Shown here one piece after another: positions 1-11,245 of a stretch of 64,000 nt of DNA. The stretch is taken from the NCBI GenBank assembly GCA_026261815.1, contig JAMPIT010000230.1, forward strand, positions 35,300,501-35,364,500, read 5' to 3'. Each line of letters opens with the position of its first letter. Within the stretch, counting starts at the first letter, position 1. This stretch comes from Monarcha castaneiventris obscurior (Eukaryota; Chordata; Aves; Passeriformes; Monarchidae). The notes below the pieces were generated by a model. That model searched no databases, was not told where the DNA came from, and saw nothing but the letters and a program-made list of their open reading frames with translations. Both the position numbers and the translations under genes were made by a program.

Positions 1-3000
1 AAAACTTTTTTGTTGTTTGAATATCAGAGGGATATTTAGTAGCATCATATTGTCTAGCATGCAGAGAGGTTCAGCATTTTTCATAGCCTCTTGTTCCCTT
101 TTGTTTGCTATTTAAAGAGAAAATACATTAGAAGACTATTCGATTTTCTGCCACTTGAGAATTCAATAGGAAAAAATACCACAAATAGCCCAGAGAAATG
201 GCAGATAATTTCATGATCATTGTAATCTAGTGCTTTCTATCTAGGAAGAACAAAAAATCATAGGAATGCCCCAACTACAAAAGGCAAGTGCTTAGATAAA
301 GGCTAATGTTTGAATTTTGGATATAATATTTTAGAAATTGGAAATATGACACAGAAGGAAACTCTTCTGAAAAGGTGATTCACTCCTCAGTTTCTGTGGT
401 CTTTCCCAAGAAACTGCTGAATAATTGCTATGACTAATATTATTCTGTACAGTGTCTCTATCTGCTGAAGAGAAATTTTTTAGGTCATCAATAAAGCTTT
501 GACAAGATGGTTGTATTTTTGTACCATCTCTTCTAAAGTATAAGATTTTCAAAATTATGCCCAAACTGTGACTAAAAACAAAAGACCTGCAATTAGTATA
601 CACTGTTGATTGTTTTAGTCTAACGTATAGGGGTATTTCTGCAATTTCTAAAAAAAATCAATCACTGTATAATAATCAAAGTACTATTCAATCATAAAAA
701 CATCATTACATAAGGGAAACATGCAAGTACTTGTCAGCAGTCACACGGACTTTTAAAAAAAATCATGTCACTGTTGGCCATTTTGTGGCATGAAGTCCAG
801 CCATTATAAATGTGAAATTATCAGATTAAGACATTTATCCAAATGTTCACACAATACAATGCATCTTCTAAATCTGCTAGAGACTTGAAATCCATGTATT
901 GCTACTCTACTGTGTGCTAAGCACAGTCCTCTGCATTGCTGGAAGTATATTTTGTTCTTTAAGTTATTCTATTAATTAGCCAGTATTTGTTTAGTGCTTT
1001 GAGCTTGTAATATTTTCCAGGACAGCTGAGTGCTATTACCAAAAGTGGGACAGACTTTGGCAGGCTGCAGGTAGATGTATCTTTACAGATATTTAAGAAT
1101 TATCTTACAACTGAGAAGCTGGTTTTGAGTTATAGATTGAGTACAGGTACTTTGCAGGAAATGTTTTCCTGTGAGAATTATGGTTCAAAATTTAAAAACT
1201 AATTAATTTATTTCGTCTAGACTCTTTCCCTGGATTTTTTTTTTTTACTGGTTAAATTCAGGAAAATATTGTATCATGTTTGGGATGGATTGGACCAGAT
1301 TCTGAATTCTTATAATGTTCCCTAACTCAACTGAGGGACAACTGTATTTGTCTTGGCAAGCATAGAAAATGTAGAAAACTCGAGTGGCCTGCATAGGGAC
1401 CAAAGTTAAGATCAGGATTTTGTTAGCTCAGGCAGCCCTATGAAAAAGACAATCCCAGCATTTGAAAACTAAAACCAGTGCCCAGAGAGACTAACCAAAA
1501 CTCCTGCTGGAACAAATCGGTGGCTGGCTGCACAACGGGAATGGCGATGTGTGGTGCCCATGAGTGTCAGTCCTTCCCCACCACGCATCACTGCTGCCCC
1601 GGGCAGGAGCTGAGTGAGGACGGGTTAGTGGATGAATCATTCCCTAATCACTAAGCACAAATGTATAATCATTCCCTGACCACTCAGTCATTTCCATGGC
1701 GCACTGAACTCCGCTCACAGTGCTGTCAACGCCATCTACCAAACACCAGCACACGCTCCCACACATACACAGATAGCAATAACAATGCCATCAGGAGCTT
1801 CCCCAATCTGAATTACTTTAGGCCTTCAATAGAAATAAAGTTACTTTTATAAATGAATGCTTATTGTTTGTACTCTAGTAAAGAAGTTGAATCAGGCTCA
1901 TGTTAATTTTATTTGTACGCAGTATTTCCAGTGTGTGTTGTCTGAACTCTGCATAAATCAATACCACCACTGAATGCACGATCTTGTACAAAAATAGTGT
2001 CTCTGCTCACTTCTAGAGACTGTTTCAAATACTGTTCCTTGACAGAAGAGGATGACATGCAGGTTTCCTAGCACAGGCACAAAGCCCAAATATGCTGGGA
2101 GAGGGTGAGAAGAGAGGGACATGGATGTAATTACAGCAGCAAGTGGATAGTCTGACATGCCAGCTTCCTAACTCCTGGTTTTTTATAACACAAATACAGC
2201 TTATAGGCAAGAACTGACAAACAAAGGCACTTTTTCAACAGCTCACCATCTCCAAAAGTTTATGTAATTCTTCAACTAGAATTCAGTAACAAATTTTACT
2301 GGATATGTGAAAATCTCCAACCAGATCACGGGGGAAAAGCCCAGAACGGGTGAACATCAACCCTCTTCAGGAATTGAACCTCAGGACTTCAGGGTCCACC
2401 ATGAATTTATCTTTAATTTCTATGGGTTCACATCCTCAGAGATTTTATCTGATTTGCATATTCTTTCAATTAAAAACATAAAACAGAAGATAAGGAGAGC
2501 CTATTAAATTCAGTCCAGTTCATGAACCTTGTTAAACTTGTGTTTGCCTTGTTTCATGTTGAAATGCAATTAACTTGTTCTAATATTTCATTATCAAAGT
2601 CCTTAATAAACTTGCTCTGAATCCAGCAACTTGATTTAAAACATATTAAATCCACACTAAAGATGTCAAAAAGAAACAAAAGAATTTTAAGGCATATTGT
2701 TCATATGTTAGAGACAGCCAGCATAACCATAGTAAACATCAATTCTTCTGCGTCAACAGCAGCAATCAGCACATTCATTTTATGCATCTTCATGATCACA
2801 AAGAGTATTCTACTAGGAAGTTTCAAGGGCAGATATTTCATTCTCTGCCTTGGCATTGTAGATTTAAAGATCACAACAAGCAAGGGGCCCTTTTCTGCTC
2901 TTTTAGAAGGCATTTCCACTAATTATTTACCAACCAATCAAAAAAGCAAGAATGGTTCTTCTCTCAAATCATAAATTCAAATGAAATCATATTAAATCTG

Positions 3001-5566
3001 TGACAAAAGCAAGCTATAAAAATAAGATAAAATTTCTAAACTTTAGGAATATTTAACTGTGCATCACAGTATAATCCTGCAGCTATAGATGCGACATGAG
3101 TTCTCCTGCAACCAAGAGTTTGTTTTGCTGTTTCATTCAAATTTCCTACTATTTTACTGCAAATAATATGGTTACATAGGTCTGGGTTGCATTGTTCCTC
3201 TTTCTGGCAATTATTCACAGTTCTTCCTCTTTTTGAGAGAACATGAAGTGATATTAAAGTGGGAATAGTGATCCACAGAGTACAGTATTAGCCATGTTCC
3301 CATAAAACACATTCACATAAGGAGTATAAAATTTGTACTAGCACAATACTTCCTGAAGTGTGCTACACCTCACACCTTTTTGGGAAAACTGGTGATTGCA
3401 TGTAACATTTAATCAAAGATCCACTCTACTGTAAAACATCAATTTCTCTTCAATTTTCCACTTAGCAATTCAAAAACTCTTTTGAATGTCAATGCTGGCA
3501 ATTTTCGTGCTGGCTACAACTTGGTCGAAATTAAAAAAAAAAAAAAATCATTAGCATGTTAATAACTTAGTGCCTCTAAGGAATATTTAGTTGGTCCTAC
3601 ATCAGAAAAAAAAACCCCTTCTTTTTCAGCCCTATTCTTAAGTACAAAGTAATTATAATTTACCACTATTTCCTAGTTTCCTTCATTTCAAATTGTTGAG
3701 AAGGATTTCTCAATGGGCACCATGCAGTACTGTCATAGTTCTAAGGAGAGCAGCTCACTGAGAAATGTTCACACCCATTAAGGTGTAGAAAGGAAAGCTA
3801 AGAACATACACATGCAAATAAGAAAGTGGAAACTTTCTGAACAGAACTGTAAAAGAAAAAGCTGCAAGGGCAAAACTGAGTTCCCTGTAATAAAATACAG
3901 GTAGGTGTCAGTAAGCTTTCAGAATTTATAATATATTATAAACAAATCAGATTATTCATCAAATTTCATGCAATATCTCAGGTTTTTTTCAACCTTAGCA
4001 AAATTTAAGACATGAAGAAAAAGAAAACTTATGTCTATATTTCTGCACAAAATTTTTTTCATATACACATTCTCATGTGTGCCACTTGTCACAAGACAAT
4101 GAAAGGCATGTTTGTAATCAAGGTTTTGTTATTACCCCGGTTTGCTATTTTCTGCTATTAAGAAATGCATCACCGAGACTATAACTAAAGGAAGAAAGTG
4201 GATATTTAGGATTAATAATGGTGGTTTCAGTGTCTGTTTTTCATTTGAAGGAACTACATAAAAATGCAGAATTTTGTACAAAACTTCTAACAAGGCAGAT
4301 TTTAATGTATTGCTTCTTTTTTTTTTCTTTTTGACTCTTATGAAAGATTTTTTAGTAATTTGCAGGTCTTCTGCATTCATACATGTTTTCTGGAACAGAA
4401 ACAAGGTGTTCAAAGGACACTTTCAGTGACATGGACAATGTTCAATCTGTCACTATGTTTAGGGAGCAGTATACTGCACCTGTTTCAGCAGAGAATTCAT
4501 AAATGTAGCTAATATTTGGAGTAGAGAACACTCAGATGCCTGCTGAAGTTGCCCTCATTCTTCATTTTACCCAATGGTACGTTCCTGTATTCATGCAGTT
4601 TGTGCAGTTTACATAACAAGATGCACCAATCATGGAGTTTGGACTCACCTTAGTACCTCATCTTTACCTTGCAAGAAACTGAACTGCTTCTTGTGAATTT
4701 GCGCAGCAAGGAAAAATTGAAATACTAAGCACAAATGTATAATCTTTTTTTACAAAAGCTAAGAAAACCAGTCTTGAAAAAGAGAAATAGCCAGGAAAAA
4801 TGCAAAGAATTAGAGAACCAGACACTGAATTAATCTCCCTAGTTAAATAAATACTATGCTCATTTGCTTCAATAATTGACCTAATTCACACGGGAAAAAT
4901 TAACAACTGGAGAGAAAGGAATAACCTAATGCGCTTTGCAATCCAAATTTCAAGAGTCCTTTTTACAGTGGGACATTCAAATGAGGATTTGAAAACACAA
5001 GAACTTGTCCCCAAAGCACTTAGTTCAGACTCTGAAGACTATGATGGGACAGGTATTTTTGAAGCAGGTGCTTGTCTGAAGAAAGGCATCTTCTCCAGCT
5101 AAGACAGACAGTCCAGGCACAGTAACACCTTACAAGTGTGCACTGCAGGGGGTTTCAGAGCAGTTTACATATTGGTGCTAGTCTCTTTATTACACCCATA
5201 TCCCTTTCTCTGAGCCCTCAATGCTTGTAAAGGATTGTGGATCTGAGCCAAGCCACCCCTTGGCCCTGGAGGATCTTCAGCACATCCCTGCACCGACAAC
5301 AAAAGCAGGCTTGAAAGGAAATAAATAAACCTTTGGGGAGCTCTCCATAGCAATTTGCATTGCCATCACATAGGAGGCACAAATAAGTTTTAATCAGCCT
5401 CAGTCTGTATGGAGAGAATATTTATACAGTGAAAATATAATCAGTGATATTCATAACACTACAACAATCCCATGTCTGTGACTTGATCCGAGAACACCTT
5501 CTTAACAAGAGCACAACAAAACACTCTTTCACTTGCTGAAAAACGATGAAAATAGTTGAGCTGAGC
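1..5566. other. Unique AT-rich non-coding stretch, no gene recognised
   Basis: I see no recognisable gene or transposon here. Open frames are short and lack conserved motifs. Visible details are a near-tandem duplication at 1,635-1,684, a 21-bp exact repeat shared by 1,650-1,670 and 4,724-4,744, and an A-run near 3,533. A moderately GC-richer patch lies at about 1,500-1,780. A good minus-strand splice acceptor (pyrimidine tract then CAG) lies near 4,393. This is either intron or intergenic sequence. Confidence 0.6.
1635..1684. repeat. Imperfect 32-bp-period duplication
   Basis: The 18-mer starting at 1,635 (AATCATTCCCTAATCACT) recurs at 1,667 with 16 of 18 bases identical. This gives a two-unit duplication with a 32-bp period, of which the second unit is partial. 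It looks like a small local replication-slippage duplication. No function is apparent. Confidence 0.7.
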
Positions 5567-6004
5567 TGATGCCTTAGGTTTTAACTTTCATAGTTTTCAA
5601 ATCCTGTACTGCCTAGTGTGTAACTCTGAAGTTTCTTGTAGCCTGTTAACTACTGGTCTCTCATACTAGATAGACATAACAAAGCCTCTCCGGGCCTGCT
5701 CTCCAAGGACACTCAGATTGTCCTAAATCCAAAAGTATAAACCAAAAGCTTCTGAAGGGGGTGCAAGCTTGGGGAAATTACATCATTAAACTGAAGCTTT
5801 AATTGGAGAATTTATGCTGGTATGCAAATGAACCAAACTTAAAAAACGTGAAGAACTCATGACCTGTTGTCCATCTTGGGGTCCATCTTGGCAGTAGCCT
5901 CTGGCTCCCCAGGGTATACCTCTGAAGGCCCTTCAAATAAATACCTACCATTATTCCCTTATTCTTGTCTAGTCTCTGTTTTTAGGTGGCCTCTCAAGGC
6001 ATCA
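5567..6004 (+). mobile_element. Solo LTR of an avian endogenous retrovirus, 438 bp
   Basis: This is a complete LTR without an internal region. It opens with TGATGCC and closes with GGCATCA, a perfect 7-bp terminal inverted repeat of the TG...CA retroviral type. The 4-bp target duplication GAGC lies directly outside both ends (5,563-5,566 and 6,005-6,008). A polyadenylation signal AATAAA sits at 5,936-5,941, about 70 bp before the 3' end, which sets the plus orientation. An ATGCAAAT octamer at 5,822-5,829 and a 12-bp tandem duplication at 5,869-5,892 are internal landmarks. The sequence resembles an LTR family I recall from bird genomes, but I cannot fix the family name. A 4-bp duplication is typical of gammaretrovirus-like elements. 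No gag, pol or env sequence remains, so it arose by LTR-LTR recombination. Confidence 0.85.
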
Positions 6005-6008
6005 GAGC

Positions 6009-9000
6009 TCTTCCACTAAACAAACTTCCTCATATTCCATTAGCTCTCCTTATCACCACCACTTGTTCATTCAAATATTCCAAGGAAATATTACAAGTTT
6101 CATTTCAGTTCTTCACCATTATGTCCATAAACAACAGCGGGGAAAAAATATTGGAGTCAGGATGAATTTGACCAATATACAACACTCTTAGGGTACAAAT
6201 GCCACAAGATTATTGTCTGCTGACAACAAAGCTCTGGTTAAAAAAAACCAACCAAACAAAACAGCAACAACAACAGAAACAAACAAAAAACAGCCAACAA
6301 ACAAAAAACCCCCCAACAATCCAGCAGTCTGAGTTGTTAGTTTTTGAGAATTCAAAGAGGGCAGATAAATTATAAGAAAACTAGGAAAGGGCAAATAAAA
6401 ATTCTGCCTATAAAGCTAGGACTGAAGGAACAATGGGAAACTGTGGATTTACAGGCAATCTAGTTTAATTTCAATTTGTGGAAAAATACCAAATAATCAA
6501 GCTTTGTACCTAAAAGGTATAAAAAAGTGGAATAAGACCCAACATGAAAGTGTCAAAAACAGTCATGTAAAAACACCTCAAGTCTTCTTCTGGCAATGTA
6601 AGGGGCCTTGTGGAGAGAGGAAAAGCCCACACTAACTCTCAAAGCCATTTGACATAATTTTCCATTATATTTCCCATGCAAATTTTGTAAAAAATACTCT
6701 AAGTGAAACTTCTGTGAGAATAATGCTTAAGTTATGAAAATACTGACCAAGCTGTAACTGTCAGTGTTTTCTCCAAATGAGAAATATGTATTAACAGGCT
6801 GTACTGGGGTGTGTTCTCTGTCCAACATTTTTCATTAGTTTCATTAACAATTGGATGATAGAATGCAGTTTAAACTGACAGATTAATCAAGAATGAAGGG
6901 ACAGAAAGCACATCAGAGGAAAAGGTTAAACTCAAAATTAAATTGACAAGGTGGAGAAAGGCCCTGTTAGGAAGATCCCATAAGACAGGAATAGAAATCA
7001 TCACCCATACAAATACAGGATGAGAAAAAACTGGTTAGGCTGAAGTTTCAGGGCAAAAAATATAAATGCTGGAATAGGTCAGAAGCTGAACATGTAATTA
7101 GCACACTAAATGAAAGAATGATTGTATTTCAGACAGTGCCTAAGATGAGAAAAAAACGGTTTTTTTGTTGATAGTTGCTAACAAAGACCATTTTGCCCTT
7201 CTCTGGGGACAGAGATTATATTTGTAGGAATTCTTCACATCACAGTGTAAGCACTTTTTCTTCTATTTCTGTTCCAGCTCAGGGTCACTTAAGTCTCCTT
7301 TCTTAAAACTTCTGTCAGAGATCACTAGAACTGGACTATATTATGGGTTATATCTTGAATACATCTAGTTTCATAAATGCTTCCTACCATACTATTAAGG
7401 GTATGTGTTCGTTCTCGAGATTTCCAAAATAGACTTACCTCCCTTTTCTCTTTGGCAGCCAGTCACTCAAAAAATATACAGCATCAATCAAAAAATCCTT
7501 CATATTTCCTTGTTAAGGTTTTGTGAAAAATGAGCTTAGCCTTGCACCGAAAACAGAAAGAATCTGAGAAACAAGAACTCATTCACAGGATGTATGGAAT
7601 TTAAATCTCTCCCAAAGGTTATATTTAATTTAGGACTGTTACACTGAAACAGATTCATGGAGCAAGATAAATTTGACAAGGAAGGTCAAATAAAATAACA
7701 AAATAAAATTAAAAAGAAAAACCATAAAAAATACTCCAACAAAAACCAAAACACCAAAAGCCTCCACCCACCTAAAATGTTTTTAATGACTGCAAAAAGG
7801 TATTTCTTTTTGTATAATGTTTCTGGTTTTTTAAGGGCTTGCCTCAGCAAGGAAGTCTCACCTTTCTTCTGCATCTTAATAGCACATGCTTTCACCACAG
7901 CTGGGTACAAAAATTATACACAGGCATTCAGCAGTGACACAGGTATTGGAAAGCATAAAGTCTCAGCATGACAGCTCCAGCATCAGGATGGGATGAAGAA
8001 CAGAAGAAAAGAACGAGCAAAAAAAAAAATTAAATAAAATAAAAAATTCAAGACATGAGAGTGACAGGTAATGTGGGCTACTGCACACCAGGCCTGGAGA
8101 CTTCCCATTTCTCCAGTGTGTGTTACAGTACTCTGTGCAAGGAGCACCACGCTTGAACAACAAAAAAGGACATGATAGTATGAACCAGGGATTATGTTTC
8201 AATTTAAACTGACAGCTGAGTGACTGGTTTATTATTTAAATCTTTTTTTTTGGTACTTACTTGTAGATTTTCTGGGTCATATCCTTGTTTGGTGACTATC
8301 TGCATACTTACTCAAAAGTTTTAATGTTGTAAACATAATTAATACCAAAGATAAAAAATTTGGAAAGTAAAGGTGGTTTGGTTTGGGTTACCCAAAACCA
8401 AGCTTTTAATGGTATTTCCAAAAAATTGCTTCATATTCTGAATCTGAGGAGAGCTATGCAAGAAATAAATAAAATGCATTTTCAGAGAAACCAATTAGTA
8501 AGAGCCTGGTGTACAATGCACATACACACACAATTATTCAGATCCTTTAATGCCTCGGCCACGTAGCTCATATGCTCCAAATTCTATGAACTGAAGCTAC
8601 ACTGGTCTTAAGTTCCACCAGAGCAGTGAGTGCAGACGAAATCAGACAGAGAAACATACTGCAGTATTTGAATAAATCAGCTACTCCTCATCAAGGCAGA
8701 GAATCAAATACAACTGAGAGTCAACTTAGATGTCATGCAAAGCCAGCTCTTAGAGATATATGATTATGAGTTTCTCTAGACAGCAACAACTCCAATCTGT
8801 TTGTGATGTACAAACAGCTCTGGGAAAATGACGAAATGATTGAGTGAAAATTTATTTGCAAAATCAAACAATCAAAAAATTTAATGAATTTTAAAAAAGC
8901 AACAACCAAAAAAAAAAACCCACAAAAACCCCAAAATCCTGAAAAAACTGTTTGAGTTGGCAGGTAATGTATCCTATGAACCTATGCAAGGAAGCAGTAC

Positions 9001-10016
9001 TAAAGAAGCATAAAATTAAAATATGAGGCAGCGTGCATTGTGCTTTATCTAGAGATTCATAATATACTTGCTACAGTACACAGTTATAATTACAATTTTG
9101 CTTGCTGACAGAATCTCCAAGACAAGAACTATATTCATAAATTTCTGCAGGACTAATTTCAATGCCTACAAAAAGGCTGAGGAGTGATCATGCTTGAGCA
9201 CACTAGCTGAAGGTTTAAGACTCTTCCAGTGAAGCTCCGGTGAATCCAAAACAGAAGCAAGAATAAAATCTCTCAGGCACTACAGAGTTCCTACTTAACC
9301 TTTGCAACTCCTTTTTCAAGGAATTTTTAACAGCATCATGGACTATGTGCTTTCTTTTTCCCTTTTCACTCCCCAACATTTGCCAGTACTTTTAAAGATG
9401 GAACCTTGAAACTATTCCTGGTACTCTTGGCAATGCAGGCAGATACATATTCTTTTGCCTGCAAGAAATAAACACCATTTTATTATTGCTTTTGCTTTCT
9501 GTAGGGATGAGTTCTAGGTTCGGGAGGAAGAGGCTTCTGTTGAAGAGGTAGTCCAAATATGAATTGCATTTGATCATTTCAAAAATAACTGTTAAGAAAT
9601 CTTTCTCTTAGGAAAAATTGATCCTACTTTTTCACTTTCTAACTCACATAGAGAGTGATCCGAAGGTCCTCAATGGGAAATGCACAAGGCTACCACTGAT
9701 CTGATAATTTAAAAGGGACCCGTCATATGGTTCATTCAGCATCATTCATACAAATACAACAAAAACACAGTGTTCTTGAAGTGACTTACAAAGCTCAACC
9801 TCTGACAACTAGCCAGTTCCTTCAATTTTATTTTTTTCAGTCAGAACCATTTCAGTATTTTTACCCATGTTGTTACTATTCATTGATCTATGTTTAAAGG
9901 AACCTGAAGATGATGTTATCGGTCAATTCAGGATTTAAATTTCCATTATATATCCCATAAGAAAGTTTCCAAAACTATCCCTCAAAATCTCCACATACCA
10001 AAGGTATGGTATCATA
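6009..10016. other. Unique AT-rich stretch with low-complexity runs
   Basis: No gene is recognised. The stretch includes CAAA/CAACA-rich low complexity at about 6,238-6,320 and A-rich tracts near 7,690-7,770, 8,020-8,050 and 8,880-8,935. Three short minus-strand open segments with plausible splice borders lie at 9,369-9,458, 8,261-8,299 and 7,439-7,497; they are discussed as exon candidates in the findings and are not called as genes. Confidence 0.55.
6238..6320. repeat. (CAAA)n-like low-complexity tract
   Basis: The interval is built almost only of A and C, with repeated CAAA, CAACA and AACAAA units followed by a run of six C. This composition is common in bird introns. An open frame on the opposite strand here is a by-product of the composition. 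Confidence 0.75.
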
Positions 10017-10086
10017 AGAAGAGAAGGCTTAGGGGAGATCTCAACAATCTGTATAAATACCTGTATGGGGTGGGATTGAGGGAGCC
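10017..10086 (+). mobile_element. CR1 LINE fragment (ORF2 C-terminal region)
   Basis: The sequence reads through the well-known CR1 segment that encodes LEKRRLRGDL followed by a YKYL motif, in the plus orientation (AGAGAAGGCTTAGGGGAGAT then TCAACAATCTGTATAAATAC). Only about 70 bp is clear. It belongs to the last part of the reverse transcriptase ORF. Just downstream, 31 bp of it recur in altered form. Confidence 0.7.
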
Positions 10087-10142
10087 TTGCATCCTCAACC
10101 TTACAACACACAAATACCTATACGGGGTGAGATTCTGGGAGC
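10055..10142 (+). repeat. 31-bp direct repeat, two copies 57 bp apart
   Basis: Bases 10,055-10,085 and 10,112-10,142 match at 26 of 31 positions; both run AAATACCT..TA.GGGGTG.GATT..GGGAGC. The first copy is part of the CR1 fragment, so the second is probably a tandem duplicate of its end that has since diverged. Confidence 0.65.
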
Positions 10143-10982
10143 TGCAGAACATATTTCATGTATACAGCAATATGTTGGATATTCAGAATTTAAAATGGAT
10201 ATAACTGAAACCCTTACTGCATTTCAAAATCATTTTTATTCTGCTCTTATGCTGGAGGACTTTTATAGAGGACTTACCACAGAGAAATGACTCTCATTAA
10301 AGACAACTACGAAATAAAATATTTTGGAAATGGAATAAAATGTACTTTGAGTACTGTTTTCAGGCACTGGTTCATTTTACTAAATCACATTACTGTGCAG
10401 AAGACACAAGGAATACATAAAGCATCTATATTAAAGCTGGATACAGTAATTACAGGTATCCCAGCCATTTACAAGAATCCATTTGCAATGACATTTTCAC
10501 CAGCAAACTCAGTAGACTTAAGGCAGACAGATGTTCTACAATGAAAATGATAAACATGCATGAATAGAATTATTGTCAAAATATTTCTCTGAGCAGCTAG
10601 ATCAGTTTAAATTAAAATGCATAAAATATTCTGTTCAGATTAAATGAACAAAGTAAGAAGTGTTCATTGAAAATATTTCACTCATCTATTTTACATTTGT
10701 ACTTTATACTTGTCTTCTTAAAGAAAAGCTAATATTGAAGAGTTTTTGTTGACTAAAACATTGGTTTGCAGCTAAATAAAATTATTACATGAAATCTGTA
10801 ATTTCTTTTTTGTTATGAACCTTCAACATATTTGTCCCTTTTTGATCAAAAATACATGATGCTTCACATGTACTTAGGTTCTCAGTTTGCAAGCGTTATA
10901 TTAAAACATGCTGAGTATTTCAATTTTCTCATTAGAAGAATATTAAAGACCACTGTCACCCTCCATCTCCCTGCAAGCTGAA

Positions 10983-11245
10983 ATCATAGAATATCTGAAG
11001 TTGAAAGGGACCCATAACAATCATCAAGTCTACCTCCTTAACCCTCACAGGACTACCTAAAACTAAACCATGTGACTAAGTGCATCATCCAGATGCTCCC
11101 TGAACTGTGACAGGTTTGATGGCACGACCGCTTCCTTGGGGAGTCTGCTCCAGTGATCGATCACTCTGTGGGTGAAGGGCTTTTTCCTAATGTCCAACAC
11201 GAACTTGTCCTAGCACTGCTTCATTCCATTTCCTCTTATCCTAAA
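10983..11245 (-). mobile_element. CR1 LINE 3' end (truncated copy)
   Basis: The plus strand starts with TCATAGAATATCTGAAGTTG and AAAGGGACCC, the reverse complement of the standard CR1 3' tail. The upstream part (higher coordinates) corresponds to the end of ORF2; minus-strand words for HRVIDHWSRLPKEAV and LDDALSHMV can be read. The copy is 5'-truncated, as is normal for CR1, and its frame is degraded. Its 3' end at 10,983 abuts unique DNA. Confidence 0.9.

Noticed and set aside
4132..4413. Terminal exon of a minus-strand gene with a lysine-rich tail
   Set aside because: The acceptor near 4,393 is good, but the lysine run is encoded by an A-homopolymer and the link to an upstream exon at 4.7 kb depends on choosing between two donors and frames.
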